A stretch of 64,000 bases of DNA from NCBI RefSeq assembly GCF_030646115.1, contig NZ_JAUSMX010000019.1, positions 62,001-126,000 on the forward strand, given 5' to 3'. Made by a program: the position numbers and the translations under genes. Position 1 is the first letter of the stretch. Each line of letters starts with the position of its first letter. The notes beneath the pieces were generated by a model that saw only the letters and a program-made list of their open reading frames with translations, made no database searches and was not told where the DNA came from. Source of the DNA: Fluviicoccus sp. (GTDB lineage Bacteria; Pseudomonadota; Gammaproteobacteria; Pseudomonadales; Moraxellaceae). This document shows, piece by piece, positions 53,258-62,881 of this stretch.

Positions 53258-53470
53258 CCCCCCTCTTCTGCCGGTCGATCCGGCCGCCCGACTATAGTGA
53301 AACCGCGCCTCAATTGCCAAGCCTGCCGCCTTTATGTCGCATCGTGACAGTGTGGCTGTCGCAATCGGCTAAGACGATTGTCATCTTTGGCTGGAATAAT
53401 CAGAACCCCGGTCTCTTCCTGTTTGCCGAACCCGGCAGGCGGAGTCATTGGCCCTTTCCAGGAGTGGAAA

Positions 53471-54367
53471 ATGTTTGTTTACCTGCCGCCCGGTTCCATG
53501 TCCGTCGCGTTGATGCTGCAGCACGGCCCCATGATCCGCACCTGGCTGCGCCTGTTCGCCAAATCGCTGTTTGCCCGTTATTGGCCCGCCCCGGACACCA
53601 CCGGCTACCGCCCGGTCACCGAAACCATCGACCCGCCCGCCCGTTATCTGGTGTCCGCCTACAAGACCTGGTGCGGCATCCGGCACTCCGACCCGGCAGT
53701 CATCCCGCCGCATCTGTTCTGCCAGTGGGGACTGTCCCCGGCCCTGCGCATGTTTTCCCAGTCACCCTATAATCTGGCCGAGGTGATCAACCAGGGTGTG
53801 ACCATGCGCATCAACGGCCCGTTACCGGCCGGACAGCGTTTGCGCATCCGCGCCAGCCTGGAGTCCATTCAGGAAACCGGCGGGGTGACACTGGTCTCGG
53901 TCCGCATCACCACCGGCACGGTGGATGAACCGGAACTGGTGGTGGCCATTCTGCATTCCGCCTTCCTCAAGGCCGGGGCCTCGCAACGGGCGGCGCTGAG
54001 CAAGTCCTTCAAGCCTGCCGCCAAATCCTGGGCGTTTTCAGGCCACTGGCAGGCCCGGCCCGACGATGGCCTGAAGTTCGCGCTGCTGACCGGCGACTTC
54101 AATCCCATTCACTGGCTGGACAGCGCCGGGCGCAAATCCCCCTTCGGACGCACCGTGCTGCAAGGGCTGGGCATGTTCGCCCGCACCTATGAGCAACTGG
54201 CACAACAAACGGAAATCCGCGAAATCGAGGTGCGTTTCCAGCGGCCGGTACCGCTGCCATCCGGAGTGCTGGCGGTGGAGACCTCCCCCGCCGCCGAGGC
54301 CGGCTGGCAGGTGGTGCGCCTGGTGGATGCCGGCAGCCGCGCCTGCATGACGGGGAAATTCCGCTAG
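53471..54367 (+). CDS. MaoC-like hydratase
   Basis: 298 aa from the ATG at 53471 behind AGGAG. Double hot-dog layout: residues 90-190 form a degenerate first unit, and the second carries LLTGDFNPIHWLDSAG near 220, the hydratase-2 motif with catalytic Asp and His, then FGRTVLQGLGMFA. Adds water to trans-2-enoyl-CoA or a similar thioester in fatty-acid or polyhydroxyalkanoate metabolism. An N-terminal hydrophobic stretch is present (about 5-30). Confidence 0.85.
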   Translation: MFVYLPPGSMSVALMLQHGPMIRTWLRLFAKSLFARYWPAPDTTGYRPVTETIDPPARYLVSAYKTWCGIRHSDPAVIPPHLFCQWGLSPALRMFSQSPYNLAEVINQGVTMRINGPLPAGQRLRIRASLESIQETGGVTLVSVRITTGTVDEPELVVAILHSAFLKAGASQRAALSKSFKPAAKSWAFSGHWQARPDDGLKFALLTGDFNPIHWLDSAGRKSPFGRTVLQGLGMFARTYEQLAQQTEIREIEVRFQRPVPLPSGVLAVETSPAAEAGWQVVRLVDAGSRACMTGKFR

Positions 54368-54419
54368 ACGGAAGTGCTGCGGAACTTTCTGCCGAAGTTT
54401 CCGCAGCACATAAGACACT

Positions 54420-55553
54420 TCAGCAAAAGGTGAGGGTGCCCCAGCAGTTATCCACCGGACGCTGGTTCAGGTCAACATTCGAAATAGGCACATTCGCCCC
54501 GCCCAGCAGATTGCCAATGGCCTCCCCCGCTCCCGCATAGACACGCCGCCCCGTGAAGTCACCCAGTATGACCTTGGGCACCGACATCCACCATCCTTTC
54601 TCCGCCGACACCGCCCCGGCAAAATTCCCGGTGCTGACTTTCGGCCAGGTCAAGGCCTGTTTCTGCAAGCCCAGATAGAAATCCCGGGTGCCTTCACCGG
54701 CATCAAAACGGCCGTTGCCATTGGTGTCAGCGCCCATCTGCAGGCTGTGTACAAAGCGGAGATCCTCGGTGAAATCGGCATGCAGCGACAAAAAGCCGAC
54801 AGCAACCGCCACCACCGGCGACAGCGTCGGCGAATTCGCGTTGATACCTTGACGCCTCAGAATCAGATTGAAGACATTGTCACCCGGATTCGGATCATTG
54901 GTGTTGATCGTCGCATTGCCCAGAGGAATTCCACCGCCGAAATTACAACCGGTCCGAGTGGCATTGGCGGCGCTCAACAGACAGAGTGAAACCGGTAACT
55001 GGGCATTGTTGACCATGGCCACCATGTCGCCGCTAAAGCTGTTAATGCCTGAGTGGTTGGCGGGATTGTTATCGGTGCCGGCGGGTCGAAAGCCAAGACT
55101 CATGCTCCCAAAAGCTTCCGCCGAGCCCAAGCGGATACCCGTGACTGTACGTGTCGAAGGGCTGTCCGGGTTGCTGATGGCAAACTCCAGAAAGGGCCGG
55201 TACAGCGTGAAATCGGTTGGCGGACCGGCGTCAACCCCGGTTCCCGCCAAGCCGGTCAGCACAACCCGGTCTATATCGATATCACAGACACCTGTGCCGT
55301 TGGGGCCGTCACAGCCCAGGGCCAGCTTGTGGATATTCAGGTTGAGGTCAATCTGTGCATCCACCATGAGCCGGTAAAATGCCATGTTTCCGTTGGGGTT
55401 GCTTCCCCCTGAAGCCGTGTAAAGAGAGTTGAAGAGTGACTGCCCTGAGACACCGGACATCGCCTCATCATCCAGACGCTCCAGTGCACTGCACGGCACT
55501 GCCGCGTATAACCATAACCCGCACACCGCCCCCTTGAAATTGACAGCCGCCAT
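54420..55553 (-). CDS. Exported DUF6160-like protein
   Basis: 377 aa from the ATG at 55553. Signal peptide to about residue 24, then ALERLDDEAMSGVSGQSLF, the opening typical of DUF6160/FilF-like surface proteins in Acinetobacter and Pseudomonas relatives. The rest is Asn-, Gly- and Ser-rich, strand-forming, with pairs of Cys (CDGPNGTGVC; final CWGTLTFC). A DTNGNGRFDAGEGTRD stretch looks calcium binding. Probably a pilus- or surface-associated protein; role unknown. Confidence 0.7.
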   Translation of the reverse strand: MAAVNFKGAVCGLWLYAAVPCSALERLDDEAMSGVSGQSLFNSLYTASGGSNPNGNMAFYRLMVDAQIDLNLNIHKLALGCDGPNGTGVCDIDIDRVVLTGLAGTGVDAGPPTDFTLYRPFLEFAISNPDSPSTRTVTGIRLGSAEAFGSMSLGFRPAGTDNNPANHSGINSFSGDMVAMVNNAQLPVSLCLLSAANATRTGCNFGGGIPLGNATINTNDPNPGDNVFNLILRRQGINANSPTLSPVVAVAVGFLSLHADFTEDLRFVHSLQMGADTNGNGRFDAGEGTRDFYLGLQKQALTWPKVSTGNFAGAVSAEKGWWMSVPKVILGDFTGRRVYAGAGEAIGNLLGGANVPISNVDLNQRPVDNCWGTLTFC

Positions 55554-55804
55554 CCTCAAACCTCCCTGTTCGATACGTCTTTTGCAACGAATGGTTTTTC
55601 AGCGCCGAACGGCAGTGAAATTCCGATAATCGGTCTTTCGACCTATTTCGCAGGCGAGAATATCGGCCGATTGAGGCAGATCAAATGGGAAAAACGGACA
55701 GTGGCCATGTGATAAACGGACAGCATGAGCCCTGGAAAGCCAGTGATGCGAGGAATTATGGACGACCAAAGGCATTGGCCGTTTTGACAGGATGATGAAG
55801 GCTT

Positions 55805-56716
55805 TTAACCCCGCACCGGACCGTTCAGGAACAGTCCCAGCTCGCGCACAAACTTCAGCGGTTCATCCATCAGCGGCACATGGCCGGATTTGTGGAAACG
55901 GATAATCCGGGCGTCGGGGGCATAGTCGGCAATGGCCATCTGCCCCGCCGGGGCGTACAGCGGCGACTTCATCCCCACCATCACCGTCACTGGCACCGGA
56001 CACTGCCGCAGGGCATGCCGGTAATCGTGACCGCCGCCGACATAGGCGCGCAGATAGGCCCGGCAGTCGTCTACCCGGCTCAGCGGCAACCAGCGTGTCA
56101 GTTGCCCCGGACTGATCAGCAGCTGGCGCAAGACCGGCTTCAACAACGGCTTGCCGGTCATGCCGGCGGCAATCTCGGCCAGCGTGGCGGCGGCTTCACG
56201 GCGGGCGGACAGCGGCATTTCGCCGATGTGGGTCAAAGCTGTGTGTTCATCCAGCAGGTCGCCCAGGCGGTGCATCTGCCCGAACAACTCATCCTGACGA
56301 TGCCCGAACAGGCCGTGGTTCCAATCCGGCCGGTTGCCGACGCAGGGCGATTGGTCGATATGCAGGTAACGCCGAACCCCGTGCAGACCGAACTCCTTGT
56401 TCAGGTGCAACGCCGTGGAGCCGCCCAGGGAAATTCCGGCCAGCAGGAAATCGTGCAGGTGGAAATACGCGATGATGTCCTGCACGTCTTCCATATGATT
56501 ATGGAAAACATCGGCCTGATTTAGCCGGATGTGCGCCGACTTGCCGAAACCCCGGAAGTCCGGCAGGTAGAAGCGGAATTTGTTCAGGTAAGGCAGGATG
56601 AACGGCAGCCAGTGGACGCTGTGCATGCCCAGGCCGGGCAGCATCAGCACCGGTTGGCCACGGCCGACCACGCGCACGTACAACGATTTTCCGTCACGAA
56701 CAGGAACAAATGGCAT
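55805..56716 (-). CDS. Alpha/beta-hydrolase
   Basis: 303 aa. GQPVLMLPGLGMHSVHW near residue 19 forms the oxyanion hole, AGISLGGST near 94 has the nucleophile Ser, a late Asp lies near VMVGMKSPLYAP and SGHVPLMDEP near 280 has the His. No signal peptide. Probably an esterase or lipase acting on a small ester. Confidence 0.88.
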   Translation of the reverse strand: MPFVPVRDGKSLYVRVVGRGQPVLMLPGLGMHSVHWLPFILPYLNKFRFYLPDFRGFGKSAHIRLNQADVFHNHMEDVQDIIAYFHLHDFLLAGISLGGSTALHLNKEFGLHGVRRYLHIDQSPCVGNRPDWNHGLFGHRQDELFGQMHRLGDLLDEHTALTHIGEMPLSARREAAATLAEIAAGMTGKPLLKPVLRQLLISPGQLTRWLPLSRVDDCRAYLRAYVGGGHDYRHALRQCPVPVTVMVGMKSPLYAPAGQMAIADYAPDARIIRFHKSGHVPLMDEPLKFVRELGLFLNGPVRG

Positions 56717-56798
56717 GGTGCGGGCTTCCCCGTTAAGCTAAACGCAGTCCCGGACTATAACTGTCCGTCCCCCTGACCGAAAGCCCGCCGAGCCGATC

Positions 56799-58883
56799 AT
56801 GCGCCGCCTGTCCTTGTTGATCACCAGCCTGTCTGTTTTTGCCACAACGCCCGTCATGGCCTGTTCCGATGACTATTGCGAACCGGAAATGACGCTCACC
56901 GCCAACCAGTGCGGTCTGTCGGCCCTGCCCTTCCTCAGCCCGGCCAACGACACCCGCGTCAATCTGGCGTTGTTACTGGCTGAAAAGGGACGGTTCCCGC
57001 TGCATGCCGCCGAGCAGGACTACCCCTCATCCGCTCCGGAGCGTGTGCCGTTCACCATTTTCTCCGTGCTGGGCCAACCCCAGACTGCACCGACAGAGGA
57101 ACCGCCGCCTCCGAAAGCACCCGCGCTGCTGGCCAAACTGGGTATCCCGGACAGCCGCTGGCAAAGCGAGTTGGTTGAGCGTCTTGGCTATGGCACTGGC
57201 TCACCCTGTCAATCAAACTCAGCACCTTCAACAACAGCTTTTCTGGAACAGCTGGATGTGGCCGAGCTTAACCTCGCTGAAGCCAGGGCGCTGGCCGGTG
57301 CGCGCCTGCAGCTTAACGGCCTGTGCGAAGGTGACACGTTCCCTCCTCTGTCTAGCTTGCCGCGCACTGGCATTGCCGGAGATTTCAGCCGTTATTTAGC
57401 CGCCGCCACCGCCTTTTATGCCGGACATTATGAGGAGTCTGAGTCACTGTTCCAGTCGCTGACATCATCCACACAACCTTGGCTGGCAGAAACCGCCCGC
57501 TATATGCTGCTGCGGGTGCCCCTGAACCATGCTCAAGTCATGGCTACGAACGAATGGGGCAACTTCGAACGCGCCAAATTGAACATGGAACAGCTAAAAC
57601 TGGCACTGCAACGCACCGATAGCTACCTTGCCTATTATCCCCAAGGCCGTTATGCCGCCTCTGCCAATGGGCTTTACCGTCGCATCTACTGGCTGATGGG
57701 GGACCACGAACGGCTTGCTGCTCGTTATGACGCCGACTGGCGTAACGACACCGCTTTATCGCTGCTGGCAGAGGTTGATGACAAGATTTTTGTCCAGCAA
57801 GAAGACTTCTACCCACGCTCCATGCCAGAGCTGTTTCTTGTTAATGCCCTGCGCAGTCAGCGGGCAACCGAGAGTGAGAAGCCCCGACCAACCGCTGACC
57901 AACTGCAAAAACGCATTAATGACACGTTCGGCAATACAGCTCCGGCTTGGTCTGGTTACCTTCTTGCCTCCCAACGCTACTTTGTAGACGGTAATTATGC
58001 ACTGAGCCTGCAAGCGACTACATTGCCTGCCGAGCCAGTACTGCCTATGGACATCACCGCCTTCAGCACGCAAATACTGCACGGATTGTCACTGGCCTCG
58101 CTGCAACGCTGGGATGATGCGGAGCAACACTGGCGGCACCTGCTGGAGGTTGAACAAGACCGCCTGCGCACGCCGCTGCTGCAACTGGCGCTGGCCATGA
58201 CGCTGGAGCGCGCCGACAAGCTGGACACCGTCTTCGCCCCGGACAGCCCGGTCAGCAACACCGTCTTCCGCCAGCCCTTGCTGGGCATTGCCCCGGCGCC
58301 GCTGCTGCGCACGGTGATGGCCGGTCAGCACCTGCCTCTGGACGAACGCAAAGCCGCCGCCGTCCGCCTGCTGCGCAAGGATCTGACGCGCGCCCGCTAT
58401 ACCGACTTCCTGACCGACCTGCCGCTGGCGGACGCCTTGGGCCCGAATGACTTCAGCGCCCCGTCACGGGCCGTGGACAACGGCGCTTATGACTGCCCGT
58501 CCTTGCCGGATGCCGTGCGAACGCTTGAAACCCGCCCCACCAGCGCCCAACACCTGAATTGCCTGGGCGACTACTTCCGCGAGTACAGCGATCACGGCTA
58601 TGAAGCCCCGCGCGCCGACCTGCTGGGCGGCAGCCCTGATCGCTTCGGCAGCCGCGATCGCAGCAGCCTGGACCTGTACCGGCAGGTCATGGCCGACACC
58701 ACTGCACCGGACAACGACCGCGCCTATGCCCTGTACCGGGCGCTGCGCTGCTTCGCCACCAGCGGCAGCAACCATTGCGATACCCAGGATGTTCCAAAGG
58801 CACAGCGCAAGCGTTGGTACACGCAGCTGAAAACCCGTTTCGGCAAAACGACTTGGGCGCAGGCGCAACGGGTCTACTGGTGA
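56799..58883 (+). CDS. Exported tetratricopeptide-like protein
   Basis: 694 aa. Signal peptide to about residue 22, ending in VMACSDDYCEPEMT. A proline-rich stretch near residue 105 precedes a long helical region. Several helical pairs resemble TPR/SEL1 units (AATAFYAGHYEESESLFQSL; YFVDGNYALSLQAT; QRWDDAEQHWRHLLEVE). Six or more Cys could make disulfides. It overlaps the next gene as GTGA, so both products are probably made together. Function unknown. Confidence 0.72.
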   Translation: MRRLSLLITSLSVFATTPVMACSDDYCEPEMTLTANQCGLSALPFLSPANDTRVNLALLLAEKGRFPLHAAEQDYPSSAPERVPFTIFSVLGQPQTAPTEEPPPPKAPALLAKLGIPDSRWQSELVERLGYGTGSPCQSNSAPSTTAFLEQLDVAELNLAEARALAGARLQLNGLCEGDTFPPLSSLPRTGIAGDFSRYLAAATAFYAGHYEESESLFQSLTSSTQPWLAETARYMLLRVPLNHAQVMATNEWGNFERAKLNMEQLKLALQRTDSYLAYYPQGRYAASANGLYRRIYWLMGDHERLAARYDADWRNDTALSLLAEVDDKIFVQQEDFYPRSMPELFLVNALRSQRATESEKPRPTADQLQKRINDTFGNTAPAWSGYLLASQRYFVDGNYALSLQATTLPAEPVLPMDITAFSTQILHGLSLASLQRWDDAEQHWRHLLEVEQDRLRTPLLQLALAMTLERADKLDTVFAPDSPVSNTVFRQPLLGIAPAPLLRTVMAGQHLPLDERKAAAVRLLRKDLTRARYTDFLTDLPLADALGPNDFSAPSRAVDNGAYDCPSLPDAVRTLETRPTSAQHLNCLGDYFREYSDHGYEAPRADLLGGSPDRFGSRDRSSLDLYRQVMADTTAPDNDRAYALYRALRCFATSGSNHCDTQDVPKAQRKRWYTQLKTRFGKTTWAQAQRVYW

Positions 58884-59590
58884 AGCGGCGCACGGCGCTA
58901 TGGCTGACGTTATGTCTGGGCCTGCCGGTTCAGGCCCAGGTGGATGCACGAAACTACCACCAGTTCTGGCTGTGGGCGGCCGTGAAACCGCCCGCCAACC
59001 TGTTGCCGCTGACCACCACCCTCTACGTCCTGCAAGGCGAGGTGTCCGGAACCGGCCGCACGGCCGCCTTGCAGATGCAGGGCGTCAGCCCCGTGCCGCT
59101 GGCTGTGGCCGAGGTCTGGCTGTCCTGGCGGGTGCAACGGCTGGACTGGCATCCAACGGTACTGCCCGGCATGCTCAGTCGCCTCAAACGCTGGCAGCAT
59201 CGCGGCGCGCACATCGCCGGCATCCAGATCGACTTCGACGCCCGCACCCTGAAACTGGCCGACTACGCCGCCTTCCTGCGCCAGCTCAAACCGCAATTGC
59301 CCGCCGGGTGCCGCCTCAGCATCACCGGCCTGCTTGACTGGACCCAAACCGGGGATGTCGCCACCTTGAACAGCCTGCAAGGCGTGGTGGATGAAATCGT
59401 GGTGCAGACCTATCGCGGCCGCCGCACTGAGCCTGACTACGGGCGCTACCTGGACAGCCTGTCGCGGCTGGAAATTCCCTTCAAGGTGGGCCTGGTGCAG
59501 GGCGGGGAATGGGATGAGACTTGGCAGACACGGCTGAAGGCAAATCCGGCCTATCGCGGTGAGGTCGTGTTTCTGCTGAATACCCGCTGA
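58880..59590 (+). CDS. DUF3142 domain protein, exported
   Basis: 236 aa with a GTG start that shares bases with the previous stop (GTGA). Signal peptide to about residue 19 ending VQAQ. WLWAAVKPP opens the domain, IAGIQIDFDARTLKLADYAAFLRQLKPQLP near 115 is the conserved DUF3142 block, resembling a TIM-barrel glycosidase strand with Asp, and VDEIVVQTYRG near 170 follows. Possible glycoside-hydrolase-like fold; substrate unknown. Coupled to the TPR-like protein. Confidence 0.75.
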   Translation: MKRRTALWLTLCLGLPVQAQVDARNYHQFWLWAAVKPPANLLPLTTTLYVLQGEVSGTGRTAALQMQGVSPVPLAVAEVWLSWRVQRLDWHPTVLPGMLSRLKRWQHRGAHIAGIQIDFDARTLKLADYAAFLRQLKPQLPAGCRLSITGLLDWTQTGDVATLNSLQGVVDEIVVQTYRGRRTEPDYGRYLDSLSRLEIPFKVGLVQGGEWDETWQTRLKANPAYRGEVVFLLNTR

Positions 59591-59683
59591 TGCCGGTCGG
59601 CGACAGGTCGACAGCGAAGACTTCCTGCCGCAAAATAACCAACCATTCGATTTCTATTCAACGATTCGGGAGATGCCCTCATC

Positions 59684-60145
59684 ATGGGTCACTGCATTAC
59701 CGGTCTTGTCGCCGCGCCTTCCGTCCTGACAAAACTGTCCCGCCACCACCCCCTGCCCGCCCCGGTTCCACTGAATCAGGGACTGGCCTTCCTGCCCTTG
59801 CGCGGCATCGACCTCGACGCCTTCCTGCAACAGCCGCAAGACGGTTTTCCCGAGGGCTTCAATTACCTGTCGGCGCAACTGATCGACCGGTTGCTGACTG
59901 CCTCGCGGCTGGGACCACTGGCCTATGTGGAAATGGAGTATTTCGCCGGCGCCGGGATACAGGGCGCAGCGGTGTTCCGCGACGGGAAGCTGTTGATGCA
60001 GCCGGTCAGCGCCGGCATCGGACCGGTCAACCTGGCGCTGGGCCTGCTGGGAGTGCGGGTTGCAGGCGACCAGCAAGACGCCTTTGAGGCCATCGGCCTG
60101 TACCGGCACCGCCATACCGAGGAATGGGTGGCCGCTGCGGGCTGA
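59684..60145 (+). CDS. Hypothetical protein
   Basis: 153 aa. No signal peptide. QGLAFLPLRGIDLDAF and GPLAYVEMEYFAGAGIQGAAVFRDGKLLM are amphipathic, soluble blocks. The pattern resembles small immunity-like or chaperone-like proteins but I recognise no family. Confidence 0.6.
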   Translation: MGHCITGLVAAPSVLTKLSRHHPLPAPVPLNQGLAFLPLRGIDLDAFLQQPQDGFPEGFNYLSAQLIDRLLTASRLGPLAYVEMEYFAGAGIQGAAVFRDGKLLMQPVSAGIGPVNLALGLLGVRVAGDQQDAFEAIGLYRHRHTEEWVAAAG

Positions 60146-60177
60146 ATGCCCTGAGGCATCACCCCGCCGGATGGCGC

Positions 60178-61677
60178 TCAGGCAAACCGGTAGTCCGCCA
60201 GCGGATAATGCCCTGCCCGCCACAGCGCCATCGGCGTCGGTGTCGGCCGCAGCAACGTCGACTCCCCGTGCTGGTTGAAGTAGTAACTGTTGGCCGGGGC
60301 GCAGTTGCCATTGACGAAGACACTGCTCTCGGCATGGCGGTGCATCTCGGCCACAAAGCGTTGCTGGGCTTCCTCCCGTATCTCGAAGCGTGTGTTCTGC
60401 CGCCGGTTCATTTCCCCCAGGCAGCGCGCCATGTGCGTCATCTGGCTCTCGATGGTGAAGAAATACGACAAGCCGGTAAACGAAAACGGGCTGGCCAGAT
60501 AGAACATGTTCGGGTAGCCGTGAACGGTAACGCCTTCATACGACTGGTAGCCGTGCCGGTTCCAATGCTCCCCCAGTTCTACACCGCCCTTGCCCACCAC
60601 GTCGAATGCCGGAAAATTGCCTTTCTCCCAGACCTTGTAGCCGGTGGCGAGGATCAGGGTGTCGATGGTGCGCTTGACGCGGTCCTTGCCGACAATGCCG
60701 TCCGCTGTGATGTGATCAATGCCGTCCGTTACCAGTTCGACATTCGGCCGTAAAAAAGTGGGGTAATAATCGTTGGAGAAGGTGGGTCGCTTGCAGCCGA
60801 AGCTGTAGCGCGGTGTCAGTTTGGCGCGCAGGGTCTTGTCCTTGATCTGGCGATACAGGTGCGCCAGGCAGAACAGCTCCGCCGTCTTGCCGAGGAAAGG
60901 CAGTTCGCGCTGGTGCAGCGCGGCGCTGACCATGCCGATTTCCAGGATGGCCGAACCGGCCCAGCGCGCCGCCTTCTGCGTGGCGGGAACCTGCGCGAAC
61001 AGCCGCTGCACCGGATTGGGAATGGCCGGATTCACCTTCGGCGACACCCAGATCGGCGTGCGCTGGTAGACATCCAACTGCTTCAGCTTTGGGGCGATGG
61101 CGGGCAGCAACTGCACAGCGGTGGCGCCGGTACCGATGACAGCGGCGCGCTTGCCGCTCAGGTCGTAGTCATGGTCCCACTCGGCGGTGTGGATGACCTT
61201 GCCCTTGAAGCCATCAATGCCGGGAATGTCCGGCCGCTTCGGCTGCGAGAGGAAGCCGGTGGCCAGGATCAGCAGCCGCGCCGTCACCGGCGGCTGACCG
61301 ACCGGGTGGACGGTCCAGAGGTTCGCCGCTTCGTCATAGACCACTTTCTCCACCGTCGTGTTGAAGCGCATGTAGCGTCGCAGCCGGTACTTGTCGGCGA
61401 CATGGCAGGCGTAGGCCTTCAGCTCCGCTCCCGGCGCGTAGAGGCGTGACCAGTGCGGGTTGGGCTCGAAGGAATAGGAGTAGGTGGTGGAGGCGATATC
61501 CACCGCCAGGCCGGGGTAGGTATTGATGTGCCAGGTGCCCCCCAGGTCACTGGCGCGGTCGATGATCAGGATGTCGTCAATGCCCAGCCGGTTGAGCTGG
61601 ATGGCGGCGCCCATGCCGCCGAATCCGGCGCCGATGATGATGGCGTGGTGATCCACGGAGCCTGATGATGTTGCCAT
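60178..61677 (-). CDS. Baeyer-Villiger-type flavin monooxygenase
   Basis: 499 aa. FAD-binding GAGFGGMGAAIQL near residue 16, NADPH-binding GTGATAVQLLP near 187, and FKGKVIHTAEWD near 159, the BVMO fingerprint FxGxxxHxxxW. STYSYSFEPNPHWSR near 65 is also typical. Inserts oxygen next to ketones, or oxidises N or S; the substrate is unknown. Two small genes upstream on the same strand (DCC and SRPBCC proteins) are probably linked in function. Confidence 0.92.
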   Translation of the reverse strand: MATSSGSVDHHAIIIGAGFGGMGAAIQLNRLGIDDILIIDRASDLGGTWHINTYPGLAVDIASTTYSYSFEPNPHWSRLYAPGAELKAYACHVADKYRLRRYMRFNTTVEKVVYDEAANLWTVHPVGQPPVTARLLILATGFLSQPKRPDIPGIDGFKGKVIHTAEWDHDYDLSGKRAAVIGTGATAVQLLPAIAPKLKQLDVYQRTPIWVSPKVNPAIPNPVQRLFAQVPATQKAARWAGSAILEIGMVSAALHQRELPFLGKTAELFCLAHLYRQIKDKTLRAKLTPRYSFGCKRPTFSNDYYPTFLRPNVELVTDGIDHITADGIVGKDRVKRTIDTLILATGYKVWEKGNFPAFDVVGKGGVELGEHWNRHGYQSYEGVTVHGYPNMFYLASPFSFTGLSYFFTIESQMTHMARCLGEMNRRQNTRFEIREEAQQRFVAEMHRHAESSVFVNGNCAPANSYYFNQHGESTLLRPTPTPMALWRAGHYPLADYRFA

Positions 61678-61764
61678 GGCGGGGGTCTCCTTGTTGTTGT
61701 CAGCTTGCGTATTGTTTGAACCGTTTCGAGGGGGTTGGCATTGGCCGGACAGCCCGGTTTCACC

Positions 61765-62217
61765 CTAGGCTGCGTCAGTCGCTGACGGCGAATCGCCCGG
61801 AAAGCGGTCTCCCCCCGGCAATAGCCTTGCCCGCAGCTGCGGCGACGGCAGCAAGCACTGGTCATGCGCCCCGAACACCTTGCGCAAGGGCCACAGCAGG
61901 CTGTAGACCGGATTGCCGATCAGGTCGGGCACCAGCAGGTCCAGCACCTTCGCCAGACGCGCCCACTTCCCCCCGATCAGGTAGCCCAGTTGCACGGCCG
62001 CCTCGAAGCGGGTAAACGCCCGGCCGTTGCGGATAATCACAAAGGTGCGGAAATCACGAGTGGGCAGGCGGTGGTGCCGCAACAGTTCTTGCCCGACCTC
62101 CGATTGCAGCGCTGCAAAGCGCAACAGCGGTTGCTGCTCGCGCTCCAGCGCAAAGTTCACTGCGCCGTTGCAGAACACGCACTTGCCATCAAACAGCATC
62201 ACCGAAAACTCAGGCAT
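61765..62217 (-). CDS. DCC-family (DUF393) thiol-oxidoreductase-like protein
   Basis: 150 aa from the ATG at 62217. LFDGKCVFCNGAVNFAL near residue 7 is the DxxCxxC-type signature that names the family, followed by RFAALQSEVGQELL and YSLLWPLRKVFG. Members have a thioredoxin-like fold. Overlaps the SRPBCC gene by 8 bp. Confidence 0.9.
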   Translation of the reverse strand: MPEFSVMLFDGKCVFCNGAVNFALEREQQPLLRFAALQSEVGQELLRHHRLPTRDFRTFVIIRNGRAFTRFEAAVQLGYLIGGKWARLAKVLDLLVPDLIGNPVYSLLWPLRKVFGAHDQCLLPSPQLRARLLPGGDRFPGDSPSATDAA

Positions 62218-62809
62218 GACGGGCCTCCCGGACATTGCCGGCGCTCGGGAAACTCAGTATCCGCGCCCCCTCCGGCGACTCGGCGATGGCCGTTAGTGCC
62301 TGCAAGGCTTCCGGCAGCGCCAGCAATGACGGCTTCAGGATGTCGCCGATCAGTTTCTCCACCAGCGGCAGGCCTTTTTTCGCCACCCAGACCGGCAGGC
62401 CGGGCAAGCGCTCCGGGTATGGATAAAGGTCGGCATGAATGTCGATGCGCATGCTGTGGCTGCCCTGCTCCACCAAGGTAAACGTGCCCTTGCAGTCGAA
62501 CAGGCTGCGGTAATCATCGTGGTAAAACTCGAATTCAACCACCCGCCGCTGCGCGCACCAGACGGTGGTGGAGCGGATATGGTCCATGTTGCTGCGCAGG
62601 AAGGGCCGCAGCAACACCGGAATGATCGAAGTGTCGATATGCCATTTGTAGTCCACCTCGGCGGTGTGCGCGGAAGGTTGCTCAAAACGGGTAATGTCGA
62701 TGCGGTCGATGCTGGGCAACCACGGCGGCAGTTGTTCCATGCCGGTGAGAAAGGCGTCATAGACCCGGTCGATGGGGAAGTGAATCAGGGCGTCGTGGCG
62801 GATTTGCAT
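62210..62809 (-). CDS. SRPBCC-family protein
   Basis: 199 aa. START/Bet v1-like fold: IRHDALIHFPIDRVYDAFL opens it, with EVDYKWHIDTSIIPVLLRP and RVVEFEFYHDDYRSLFDCKGTFTLVEQGSHSMRIDIHADL as successive strands. It would hold a hydrophobic ligand, possibly the substrate or product of the nearby monooxygenase. Confidence 0.8.
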   Translation of the reverse strand: MQIRHDALIHFPIDRVYDAFLTGMEQLPPWLPSIDRIDITRFEQPSAHTAEVDYKWHIDTSIIPVLLRPFLRSNMDHIRSTTVWCAQRRVVEFEFYHDDYRSLFDCKGTFTLVEQGSHSMRIDIHADLYPYPERLPGLPVWVAKKGLPLVEKLIGDILKPSLLALPEALQALTAIAESPEGARILSFPSAGNVREARHA

Positions 62810-62881
62810 GGGGCATGCCTCGTTGCAAGCGTGTTGCCGGGGATTCCGGATACCGCGGGGCGGTACCGGAAATGTCTTGAG

